NCBI GenBank assembly: GCA_937907975.1
Contig: CALEQS010000299.1
Span: forward strand, 1-17,246
Direction: 5' to 3'
Length of the DNA: 17,246 bases
Source: an uncultured Clostridia bacterium
GTDB lineage: Bacteria > Bacillota > Clostridia > Oscillospirales > Oscillospiraceae
Part shown: positions 1 to 6,671 of the stretch, in pieces
Numbering within the stretch: the stretch's first letter is position 1
How the letters are laid out: each line of letters opens with the position of its first letter
Position numbers and translations under genes: made by a program
Notes under the pieces: generated by a model
Told to the model about the DNA's origin: nothing
Database searches by the model: none
The model's input: the letters and a program-made list of their open reading frames with translations, nothing else

Positions 1-29
1 AAAACATCGGGTTGAAATTGCTTTTTTAA

Positions 30-58
30 TTGCTATTGCCACTTCTTTGCTTTATAAT
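30..58 (+). promoter_or_regulatory. Sigma-A promoter of the pyr operon
   Basis: TTGCTA at 30-35 and a perfect TATAAT at 53-58 are separated by 17 bases. Transcription would start near 65, leaving a leader of under 40 bases before pyrC. That leader contains a GAGGTG Shine-Dalgarno at 84-89 but no room for a PyrR-type attenuator hairpin. Confidence 0.75.
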
Positions 59-102
59 ATAAATGTATTATTCTGTGTGAAGCGAGGTGTAAGATCGTAT
101 AC

Positions 103-1389
103 ATGAAATTGCTGATTCAACATGGTAATTTGATCGACCCGGTGCTCAATGAAGAACGGGTCGTAGATATCCTGATCGAAAACGGGCAGATCGCGGCGAT
201 CGGAGCACATCTGGAGGACCTGGATGCGCAGGTGCTGGACGCCTCCGACATGGCTGTCTCTGCCGGACTCATTGATATGCATGTCCATTTCCGTGATCCC
301 GGTTTTACGGAGAAAGAGGACATTATTACTGGCTCTCAGGCCGCCGCCCATGGCGGTTTCACCACCGTGACCTGTATGCCCAATACACGTCCCACAGTGG
401 ATTCCCCGGAGATGGTGCAGTATGTCTATGACCGTGCTAAGGAGGGGAGCGGTGTCCATGTTCTGCCCATCGCCGCAGTCTCTATGGGGGAGAAGGGCGA
501 GACGCTGACCGATGCCAAGGCACTGAAGCAGGCGGGAGCTGTTGCCCTGTCTGATGACGGTGTGCCGGTGCAAAACGCCAATCTGATGCGGGATGCGCTG
601 ATCTGCGCCAGCCGCCAGCATCTGGCCGTGCTGACTCACTGCGAGGATGCGGACATGGTGAAGAACTATGCCGTCAATGAGGGCCGTATCTCCCGCCAGC
701 TGGGCATTCCCGGCCGCCCTGCCATTGCGGAGGAGATCATGGTCATGCGGGATGCCATGCTGGCCGAGGAGACTCAGACGGCGGTGCATATCTGCCATAT
801 TTCCACCGGACGGGCTGTGGACATCGTGCGCAAGTACAAGAAAAAAGGCGTCAAGATCACCTGTGAGACCTGCCCCCAGTATTTCACCCTCAATCAGCGA
901 GAGATCCTGGAGCAGGGGGCTATGGCCCGGGTCAATCCGCCTCTGCGCACCAGCCGTGACGTGACGGCGGTGTTGGCCGGTGTGAAAGACGGCACCATCG
1001 ACTGCATCGTCACCGACCACGCCCCTCACACCGCTGAGGAGAAGGCCCGGGGCCTTGAAAAAGCGCCCAGCGGCATGGTGGGCCTTGAGACTTCGCTGGG
1101 TGTCACCTTGACGCAGCTTTATCACACCGGTGAAATGACCCTGCCGGAGATCATTGCCAAGATGACCGTTAATCCCGCACATATTTTGAATCTGGACTGC
1201 GGCCGCTTGAGCGTGGGCAGTGCGGCGGATCTTACGATCTTTGACCCCAACGAGGAGTGGGTCGTGGACGCGGAGAAATTTGCCTCCAAGGGCAGAAACA
1301 CCCCCTTTAACGGCAGAACGCTGAAGGGCAAAGTGAAATATACCATTGTAGGCGGCAAGATCATCTATCAGGACGGAGGAAAAAACTGA
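103..1389 (+). CDS. pyrC: Dihydroorotase (type I, PyrC)
   Basis: Zinc amidohydrolase of de novo pyrimidine synthesis that cyclises N-carbamoyl-L-aspartate to dihydroorotate in the cytoplasm. The 428-aa length fits class I dihydroorotases. The metal-binding HVHFRDPG motif lies at residues 60-67, the paired aspartates SDDG at 150-153, metal-ligand histidines at about 179 (THCED) and 233 (HICHIS), and the catalytic TDHAPH at 304-309. The ATG at 103 follows GAGGTG (84-89), which is rather distant, but it gives the usual N-terminus. The stop codon overlaps the pyrF start by one base (TGATG), so the two are probably translationally coupled. It is the first gene of the operon in this window; pyrB, carAB and pyrE are not seen here. 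Confidence 0.96.
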   Translation: MKLLIQHGNLIDPVLNEERVVDILIENGQIAAIGAHLEDLDAQVLDASDMAVSAGLIDMHVHFRDPGFTEKEDIITGSQAAAHGGFTTVTCMPNTRPTVDSPEMVQYVYDRAKEGSGVHVLPIAAVSMGEKGETLTDAKALKQAGAVALSDDGVPVQNANLMRDALICASRQHLAVLTHCEDADMVKNYAVNEGRISRQLGIPGRPAIAEEIMVMRDAMLAEETQTAVHICHISTGRAVDIVRKYKKKGVKITCETCPQYFTLNQREILEQGAMARVNPPLRTSRDVTAVLAGVKDGTIDCIVTDHAPHTAEEKARGLEKAPSGMVGLETSLGVTLTQLYHTGEMTLPEIIAKMTVNPAHILNLDCGRLSVGSAADLTIFDPNEEWVVDAEKFASKGRNTPFNGRTLKGKVKYTIVGGKIIYQDGGKN

Positions 1390-2312
1390 TGTCTTTTGAC
1401 GTATTGCAGAAAAAAATCATTGAAAAGCACAATCCCACCATTGCAGGTCTGGATGCCCGGGTGGAGTATGTGCCGGAGCATATTTTGGCAAAGTACACTG
1501 CCCAGTACGGCGAGAGCCTTCAGGCTGGTGTGGAGGCCATCTATGAGTTCAACCGCGGCCTGATCGACGCTCTGTGCGACATCGTGCCCGCCGTCAAGCC
1601 CCAGTCCGCCTATTACGAGAATCTGGGCTGGCGGGGCATGGAGATGCTGGAAAAGACCATCCAGTATGCCAGAAGCAAGGGCCTCTATGTGGTGGCCGAC
1701 ATCAAGCGCGGCGACATCGGTGCAACTGCCACTGCGTACAGCGAGGGCTGGCTGGGTAAGACTGTCGTCGGCCAGAGCAGCTTCAGCACCTTTGACGCCG
1801 ACTGCGTCACTCTGAACGGCTACATGGGCTCCGACGCCATCACTCCCTTCCTGAAGGACTGCGAAAAGTACGACAAATGTGTGTTCGCATTGGTGCGCAC
1901 CTCCAATAAGTCCGCCGTTGATCTGCAGGATCAGATGTGCGGCGAAAAGCACATCTACGAGGTCATGGGCGAGCTGACCGAGCAGTGGGCCGGCGATTTC
2001 GTGGGTGAGTACGGCTACAACCGCGTGGGCGCGGTCACCGGTGCCACCTATCCGGAGCAGATCAAGACCCTGCGCGCCCAGCTGCCCCATACCTTCTTCC
2101 TTGTGCCCGGCTACGGTGCCCAGGGCGGCACCGCCGAAGATGTGCAGTACGCCTTTGACGCCAAGGGCCATGGCGCCATCGTCAACTCCTCCCGTGGCAT
2201 TATGTGCGCCTGGAAAAAGACCGGCCACAACGGCGAGGATTATCAGCAGGCGGCCCGGGCCGCGGCTATTGCCATGCGCGAGGACATCTGCCACTTCATC
2301 ACCATTCAGTAA
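1389..2312 (+). CDS. pyrF: Orotidine 5'-phosphate decarboxylase, type 2
   Basis: Decarboxylates orotidine monophosphate to UMP, the last step of de novo UMP synthesis. At 307 aa it is longer than the roughly 230-aa type 1 enzyme of E. coli and fits the type 2 subfamily found in many Clostridia and Actinobacteria. The catalytic D-x-K-R-G-D motif is ADIKRGDIGATATAY, with Asp104, Lys106 and Asp109. The glycine-rich phosphate-binding end reads VPGYGAQGG, followed by NSSRG. The start overlaps the pyrC stop by one base. The next gene, pyrK, begins within about 15 bases of the stop. Confidence 0.96.
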   Translation: MSFDVLQKKIIEKHNPTIAGLDARVEYVPEHILAKYTAQYGESLQAGVEAIYEFNRGLIDALCDIVPAVKPQSAYYENLGWRGMEMLEKTIQYARSKGLYVVADIKRGDIGATATAYSEGWLGKTVVGQSSFSTFDADCVTLNGYMGSDAITPFLKDCEKYDKCVFALVRTSNKSAVDLQDQMCGEKHIYEVMGELTEQWAGDFVGEYGYNRVGAVTGATYPEQIKTLRAQLPHTFFLVPGYGAQGGTAEDVQYAFDAKGHGAIVNSSRGIMCAWKKTGHNGEDYQQAARAAAIAMREDICHFITIQ

Positions 2313-2330
2313 AGGGGGATGGCCGCTGTG
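2313..2330 (+). promoter_or_regulatory. Ribosome binding site that decides the pyrK start
   Basis: A GGGGG run at 2314-2318, read as a Shine-Dalgarno, abuts the upstream ATG at 2319 but lies about nine bases before the in-frame GTG at 2328. Spacing therefore favours GTG. The two choices differ by three residues. Confidence 0.45.
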
Positions 2331-3086
2331 GCTATTCAGAAACTTTGTAAGATCAGTTCCATTGAAAAGCTGAACGCCGACGCCGTCTCCATCTGGCTGG
2401 AGGCCGGTGAGCTGGCCCGGGCCGCACAGGTGGGACAATTCGTCAATATCAAGTGCGGCAAGGGGCTCCTGCTCCGCCGCCCCATCTCTATCTGCCGCGC
2501 CGAGGGCACCCGACTGAACATCGTGTTCGAGGTGCGTGGCGAGGGCACCGCATGGCTTGCTCAGCGCACCGTGGGCGAGAAACTGGACGTACTCGGCCCG
2601 CTGGGTCACGGCTTTACCTATCCGGATGGAAAGGTACTGGTCGTGGGCGGCGGCATCGGCGTACCGCCCATGCTGAACACTGCCCAGAAGGCTCCAAAGA
2701 GGGCCGTTGCCTGCCTTGGCTTCCGGGGCGCGGACAAGGCCATGCTGTTGGACGAGTTCAATGCCTGCTGCGAGCAGGTCTATCTGGCCAGTGACGACGG
2801 CACGCTGGGCGTCCACGGCTTTGTTGCCGGCGTGGTGGATACGGCGCTGTCCGAGCACCCTGAGGTCAAGGCTGTGCTGGCCTGCGGCCCCAAGATTATG
2901 CTGAAAACGGTTTATGCCGCCGCACAGAAGCACAATGTACCCTGTCAGGTCAGCATGGAGGAGCGCATGGGCTGCGGCATCGGCGCCTGCCTGGTGTGCG
3001 CCTGTGCGAATAATAAGGGCGAGTACAAGCACGTCTGCAAGGACGGCCCTGTTTTTGATGCTTCGGAGGTGAAGTGGGATGACTAA
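2328..3086 (+). CDS. pyrK: Dihydroorotate dehydrogenase B, electron-transfer subunit (PyrK)
   Basis: Iron-sulphur flavoprotein that passes electrons from the PyrD FMN through FAD and a [2Fe-2S] cluster to NAD+ in the type 1B dihydroorotate dehydrogenase complex. Visible parts, numbered from the upstream ATG at 2319: FAD-binding RRPISICR near residue 50, the nucleotide-binding GGGIGVPPM near 110, and the cluster ligands C219-x4-C224-x2-C227 plus C240 in the C-terminal domain. About 12 residues separate the third and fourth ligands, and an extra cysteine sits at 229. Length (252-255 aa) is normal. The stop overlaps pyrD by eight bases, as expected for subunits made together. The start is taken as GTG 2328 on Shine-Dalgarno spacing; ATG 2319 is the alternative. 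Confidence 0.94.
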   Translation: MAIQKLCKISSIEKLNADAVSIWLEAGELARAAQVGQFVNIKCGKGLLLRRPISICRAEGTRLNIVFEVRGEGTAWLAQRTVGEKLDVLGPLGHGFTYPDGKVLVVGGGIGVPPMLNTAQKAPKRAVACLGFRGADKAMLLDEFNACCEQVYLASDDGTLGVHGFVAGVVDTALSEHPEVKAVLACGPKIMLKTVYAAAQKHNVPCQVSMEERMGCGIGACLVCACANNKGEYKHVCKDGPVFDASEVKWDD

Positions 3087-3999
3087 CAAGGTGGATATGT
3101 CCGTCACGCTGGCCGGTATGATAATGAAAAACCCGGTGGTCGTGGCCTCCGGCACCTTCGGCTTCGGCCGGGAGTACGGCCAGTTTTATCCCATTGACGA
3201 GTTGGGCGGCATCTGCGTCAAGGGCCTGACGCTGTACCGCCGGGAGGGCAACCCGCCCCCCAGAATCGCGGAGACCCCGATGGGCATCCTGAATTCCGTC
3301 GGCCTTCAGAATCCCGGCGTAGACGGCTTCATTGCCCACGAACTGCCTGAGCTCAAGAAGCACGATGTGCGCGTCATTGCCAATATCTCCGGCAACACTC
3401 CGGAGGAGTACGGCATTATGTGCGCCAAGCTGAGCGAGGCGGAAGTCGATATGATCGAGGTCAACATCTCCTGCCCCAACGTCAAGGCCGGTGGATTACA
3501 GTATGGCGTGGTGCCTGCCATGGCGGCGGAGGTCACCGCTGAGGCGAAAAAACATGCTTCCGTGCCCGTCATGGTCAAGCTGAGCCCCAATGTGACTGAC
3601 ATCACCGAGATCGCTCGGGCAGTTGAGGATGCGGGCGCGGACGCGGTCAGCCTCATCAATACGCTGCGTGGTATGCGCATCGATGTCAAGACCCATCGCC
3701 CCATTCTGCATATGAACACCGGCGGTCTGTCCGGCCCTGCCGTTCTGCCTGTGGCAGTGCGGATGGTCTGGGAAGTCGCCAATGCGGTCAAGATCCCCGT
3801 GCTGGGCATGGGCGGCGTCGCCAAGGGCGAGGATGCGGCTCAGCTGATGCTGGCCGGTGCCACGGCCGTGGCGGTGGGCACCGCCTGCTTTGCCGACCCC
3901 TATGCCCCCATCAAGGTGCGGGACGGTCTGGCAGAGATCGTTGCTCAGCAGGGCTCTGCGAAGGTGTCAGCGCTGACCGGCAAGGTCATCCCTTGGTAA
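3079..3999 (+). CDS. pyrD: Dihydroorotate dehydrogenase B, catalytic subunit (PyrD)
   Basis: FMN-dependent catalytic subunit that oxidises dihydroorotate to orotate, partnered with PyrK. It is 306 aa, typical of class 1B. The active-site base Cys132 lies in NISCPN, which is diagnostic of class 1 enzymes (class 2 has serine). Other class marks are the N-terminal NPVVVASGTFGFG, SLINTLRGMRID and the FMN phosphate-binding GMGGV and GTACFADP. GGAGGT at 3065-3070 sits eight bases before the ATG. The eight-base overlap with pyrK (ATGACTAA) points to coupled translation and a fixed subunit ratio. No terminator follows, so the operon appears to continue into the next gene 28 bases on. Confidence 0.96.
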   Translation: MTNKVDMSVTLAGMIMKNPVVVASGTFGFGREYGQFYPIDELGGICVKGLTLYRREGNPPPRIAETPMGILNSVGLQNPGVDGFIAHELPELKKHDVRVIANISGNTPEEYGIMCAKLSEAEVDMIEVNISCPNVKAGGLQYGVVPAMAAEVTAEAKKHASVPVMVKLSPNVTDITEIARAVEDAGADAVSLINTLRGMRIDVKTHRPILHMNTGGLSGPAVLPVAVRMVWEVANAVKIPVLGMGGVAKGEDAAQLMLAGATAVAVGTACFADPYAPIKVRDGLAEIVAQQGSAKVSALTGKVIPW

Positions 4000-4027
4000 T
4001 CAAATTCAAAGAGAGAATGAAACTTTC

Positions 4028-5185
4028 ATGACAACAGTCTACCTGATTCGCCACGCAGAAGCGGAGGGGAATCTGTTCAAGCGCATCCATGGCCAGTATG
4101 ACAGTCCGGTGACGGCGCTGGGCCGCAGACAGATCGCGTGCCTGGAAAAACGCTTTGCATCCATCCCTGTAGATGCGGTCTATGCCAGCGATTTGAAGCG
4201 CACCTGCCAGACGGCGGCGGCCATCTATGTGCCCAAGCAGCTGGAGCTGCACAAAGAACCAAAGCTGCGGGAGATCTATCTCGGCGCGTGGGAGGATAAG
4301 CCCTTTGGCGAGGTCATGCGCACCGATCTTGAGAATATGCTCCGCTTCAGCACCGGCGAACCGGACTGGCGCGCGCCCGGCGGGGAGTCCTTGCGGGAGG
4401 TTGGTGACCGCGCGGAGGAGGCGATCCGCCGCATCATCCGGGACAATCCCGGCCGCACTGTGGCAGTGGTCAGCCATGGCACGGCGCTCCGTCAGGTGCT
4501 CAGCCGACTGCTCCACCGGCCTGTCGATCCGGACCAGTATCTGCCCGAGGGTTACAATACCGCTGTCTCCTGTCTGGAGGCCGAAGGGGATGATATTGCT
4601 GTCAAGTGGTATAATGACGCATCCCATCTGACACCGGATATTTTAAATGCGGCGGTCAAGCCCAATCAGGGCAGGGACAACATGGCGGATGAGGGAGCGC
4701 GGTTTCCCCATCTGCTCTGGTTCCGTCCCTGGAATCCGAAGCAGGAGGAAGATCGCTATCTCGCTTACCGGGCAGAGGGCTGGCTGAGCAGTCACGGCAC
4801 CATGGAACACTTTAACGGTCCGGCCTTTCTGGCCGCCGCCCAGGCGCACAGCGCCTTTGATCCCAATGCGGTCCAGATCGTCTATTCCGATGACCAGCCC
4901 GCTGGGATCCTTGAACTGGACTATGCCAAGGGCGCGGACGAAGGCGTGGGTGCCATCGCCTTTTACTATGTGGATGAAGCGCATCGCAAGCGCGGCCTTG
5001 GCGTCCAGCTGCTGGGGCAGGCAGTGTCTGTCTACCGGGCTATGGGCCGCACGAAGCTGCGCCTGCGCTGTGCACCGGAGAACGAGACAGCTTACCGCTT
5101 CTATTGCCGGCAGGACTTCAAAAAGGTCGGTATGGCAGAGGATTCCGTCGTGCCGCTCTACCTGATGGATCGTCCGATTTTATAA
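4028..5185 (+). CDS. Histidine phosphatase-GNAT acetyltransferase fusion
   Basis: A 385-aa two-domain protein. Residues 1 to about 205 are a phosphoglycerate mutase-like histidine phosphatase: the catalytic LIRHAEAEGN carries Arg8 and His9, Arg58 lies in SDLKRT, an acidic REIYLGAWE is near 82, and the second histidine His150 is in VSHGTALR. Residues about 225-385 are a GNAT acetyltransferase: the acetyl-CoA pyrophosphate loop is HRKRGLGVQLL at 319-329, followed by ENETAYRFYCRQDF, the usual motif B. Both active sites look intact. The substrate is not evident; relatives act on sugar phosphates, nucleotides or alpha-ribazole phosphate. The gene lies 28 bases after pyrD with no terminator between, so it is probably co-transcribed. 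A five-codon frame at 4017-4031 overlaps its start and might affect initiation. Confidence 0.88.
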   Translation: MTTVYLIRHAEAEGNLFKRIHGQYDSPVTALGRRQIACLEKRFASIPVDAVYASDLKRTCQTAAAIYVPKQLELHKEPKLREIYLGAWEDKPFGEVMRTDLENMLRFSTGEPDWRAPGGESLREVGDRAEEAIRRIIRDNPGRTVAVVSHGTALRQVLSRLLHRPVDPDQYLPEGYNTAVSCLEAEGDDIAVKWYNDASHLTPDILNAAVKPNQGRDNMADEGARFPHLLWFRPWNPKQEEDRYLAYRAEGWLSSHGTMEHFNGPAFLAAAQAHSAFDPNAVQIVYSDDQPAGILELDYAKGADEGVGAIAFYYVDEAHRKRGLGVQLLGQAVSVYRAMGRTKLRLRCAPENETAYRFYCRQDFKKVGMAEDSVVPLYLMDRPIL

Positions 5186-5186
5186 G

Positions 5187-5228
5187 AAAAGGGGCTGTAT
5201 GCAAGGCATACAGCCCCTTCCTTTATTC
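5187..5228. terminator. Bidirectional intrinsic terminator
   Basis: A perfect 12-bp stem, GGGGCTGTATGC (5191-5202) with GCATACAGCCCC (5206-5217), has an AAG loop. AAAA precedes it and a T-rich run follows, so it can stop transcription from the phosphatase gene on the plus strand and from the small minus-strand genes. Confidence 0.9.
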
Positions 5229-5432
5229 CTTTTCGTCGTCCTCTTCCCAAACCGGCGGCAGGGAGGTGGTGGAAAGCTCCAGATAGGAGTCCCGCTCCTC
5301 ATCAGTCTCCGGCTGTACCGGGATCAACCCCGTGCACTCCATTTCGGATGCCACATTTGAAATATGCGGCATATAGTCGATGGGCAGTTTTTTGTGGGGC
5401 TGCTTTTCCGACTTTTCCTTATTCTGTTCCAT
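5223..5432 (-). CDS. Small acidic protein of unknown function (69 aa)
   Basis: I do not recognise a named family. The 69-residue protein has a charged, lysine-rich N-terminus, a central MECTGLIPVQPETDEERDSY segment and a proline- and acid-rich end (LPPVWEEDDEKE). It has no signal peptide or membrane segment and looks largely unstructured. From memory, ECTGLIP-like segments recur in small Clostridia proteins, but I cannot verify this. The start ATG at 5432 is two bases after the stop of the upstream 57-aa gene (TAG-GC-ATG) and lacks a clear Shine-Dalgarno of its own, which argues for translational coupling. A longer reading upstream to 5501 would overlap that gene and add an atypical arginine-rich stretch, so it is not used. 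The strong terminator lies directly after the stop. Confidence 0.7.
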   Translation of the reverse strand: MEQNKEKSEKQPHKKLPIDYMPHISNVASEMECTGLIPVQPETDEERDSYLELSTTSLPPVWEEDDEKE

Positions 5433-5434
5433 GC

Positions 5435-5608
5435 CTACAATTCTTCGGCGCAGTGCTTGGCAAAGGCGCGCAGTTCCTTGACGGTGTGCAGCTTTTCGCA
5501 CTGGTCCATGGCTCTGGCCTGGATGCGCTCGGGCAGCTGGTTAAAAAATGCTTCTGCCTGTGTGCTGGACTGAAGCAACTCGCTGAGATTCTTATAGGAT
5601 TGATCCAT
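5435..5608 (-). CDS. Small helical protein of unknown function (57 aa)
   Basis: No named family recognised. The 57-residue sequence is predicted by eye to be mostly alpha-helical, with the core FFNQLPERIQARAM followed by HTVKELRAFAKH. A similar pattern (FF-x2-LPE-x2-Q, then a short EL-x-x-FA helix) seems familiar from short Clostridia proteins, but this is an unverified impression. A strong Shine-Dalgarno (GGGAGGTGA on the minus strand, 5622-5614) precedes the ATG at 5608; an in-frame GTG at 5617 lies inside that site and is unlikely to be used. It is the first gene of a two-gene minus-strand unit. Two cysteines are present. No sigma-A promoter stands out in the 115 bases upstream. Confidence 0.7.
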   Translation of the reverse strand: MDQSYKNLSELLQSSTQAEAFFNQLPERIQARAMDQCEKLHTVKELRAFAKHCAEEL

Positions 5609-5662
5609 TTTTATCACCTCCCGCTCAGTTTGGCCGCAAGTAGCAAAAAATATCCCCGGCTG

Positions 5663-5690
5663 GGAACTTTTCTTTCTCAGATCCGTCTAA
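5663..5690 (+). promoter_or_regulatory. Candidate ECF (sigma-E-type) promoter of the DUF4349 gene
   Basis: GGAACTT at 5663-5669, a 15-base spacer and GTCTAA at 5685-5690 match the well-known E. coli sigma-E consensus (GGAACTT, about 15-16 bases, GTCTAA). A start near 5697 would lie just ahead of the Shine-Dalgarno at 5711. No convincing sigma-A promoter is seen in this gap. The use of an ECF factor here is inference. Confidence 0.55.
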
Positions 5691-5723
5691 AAGACAAATC
5701 AAAAAAAATAAGGAGGGTATCCT

Positions 5724-6623
5724 ATGAAACAGCGATGGTTTGCGGTGGTGCTGAGTACGCTCCTGGCGGCAGGTATGCTGACGGGGTGTGGCAGCAGCAA
5801 TACGAGTGCAGCAGTCGGAAAAGCGTCAAACGCCGAGATCGGAACTTATTATGATGAGGCAGCCGAGGCGAAAAATACTGCGGACAGTGCTTCTCAAGTC
5901 AGCTCCGTTCCGACAGCTCGCACCGGGAGTGCTAAGCTCATTTATACAGGTGACCTGAGCTTGCAGACGACCGATCTTGCGGCGGCGATGCAGGTTATAG
6001 AGCAGCTGGTGTCGGACTGCGGCGGCTATCTGGAGCGCAGTGAGCGCTATGCCGCTCAGGTCTATTACACCGTCCGGGTGCCGCAGACGTCTTTTGATGC
6101 ATTCATGAGCGCCGCCGGGGCCCAGGCCGGGTGCCGTGTGGTCTATCAGAGCACCTCCACGGATGATGTGGGCGAAGTTTATGCCGATCTGGAGAACCGT
6201 CTGGAGACATTAAATATCAAATTGGAACGGCTTCAGAACCTGCTGACACAGGCAGAAAGTATGGAGGACATCATTACCATTGAAGATTCCATTTCGGAGG
6301 CAGAGGCTGAAATAGAACGGCTCACCGGCCAAAGGAACCACTATGACAGCCTGATCGATTTCTCCACGGTGACGGTCTCTATATCGGAAGTGTCAGCTTT
6401 GGGCGAGGGCGAGAATGCCGGCCTTGGCCAGCGGTTGAGCGCCGGTTTCCTGAGCGGGCTGAGTGCGTTTGGCGAAGGCTGTGCTGATGCGCTTGTCTGG
6501 TGTGTCAGCCATGCACTCGTACTTGCACTGCTCGCCATAGCTGCCGCGGCAGTATTTATTCTCATGCGCCGCAGGAAAAAGCATCGCACAAAGAATGAAG
6601 GCGCGGATAATACGCAAGCATAA
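5724..6623 (+). CDS. DUF4349-domain lipoprotein
   Basis: A 299-aa envelope protein. The signal peptide ends in the lipobox LTGC (residues 19-22), so Cys22 should be lipidated. A low-complexity Ser/Ala/Thr linker follows. The DUF4349 region starts at KLIYTGDLSLQTTDL and holds a long coiled coil (ENRLETLNIKLERLQNLL through about EIERLTGQRN) and a return beta-strand FSTVTVSISEV. Near the C-terminus is a membrane helix (ALVLALLAIAAAAVFIL) and a basic cytoplasmic tail (RRRKKHR). The biochemical role of DUF4349 proteins is not established. AGGAGG at 5711-5716 lies seven bases before the ATG. The gene stands alone between a possible ECF promoter and its own terminator, which suggests a stress-regulated envelope function. 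Confidence 0.85.
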   Translation: MKQRWFAVVLSTLLAAGMLTGCGSSNTSAAVGKASNAEIGTYYDEAAEAKNTADSASQVSSVPTARTGSAKLIYTGDLSLQTTDLAAAMQVIEQLVSDCGGYLERSERYAAQVYYTVRVPQTSFDAFMSAAGAQAGCRVVYQSTSTDDVGEVYADLENRLETLNIKLERLQNLLTQAESMEDIITIEDSISEAEAEIERLTGQRNHYDSLIDFSTVTVSISEVSALGEGENAGLGQRLSAGFLSGLSAFGEGCADALVWCVSHALVLALLAIAAAAVFILMRRRKKHRTKNEGADNTQA

Positions 6624-6624
6624 T

Positions 6625-6655
6625 AAAAGGCCCGTTCCACTGGAACGGGCCTTTT
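6625..6655. terminator. Bidirectional intrinsic terminator
   Basis: GGCCCGTTCC (6629-6638), loop ACT, and GGAACGGGCC (6642-6651) form a perfect 10-bp stem flanked by AAAA and TTTT. It sits between the converging DUF4349 and carboxypeptidase genes and can serve both. Confidence 0.92.
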
Positions 6656-6671
6656 GTTTACCTGTGATCAA

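Noticed and set aside
36..58. TTGCCA at 36-41 as the -35 of the pyr promoter
   Set aside because: Only 11 bases separate it from TATAAT. TTGCTA at 30-35 gives the correct 17.
1368..3155. A 595-codon open frame on the minus strand opposite pyrF and pyrK
   Set aside because: The plus strand encodes recognisable enzymes with intact motifs here. The long antisense frame is a by-product of G/C-biased third positions and has no family features.
5433..5501. A longer N-terminus for the 69-aa minus-strand protein
   Set aside because: It would overlap most of the end of the upstream small gene and add an arginine-rich stretch with no ribosome site. ATG at 5432 fits coupling.
5609..5723. A sigma-A promoter for either of the divergent units
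   Set aside because: No pair of -35 and -10 boxes with 16-18 spacing was found on either strand. Only the ECF-like pair is convincing.
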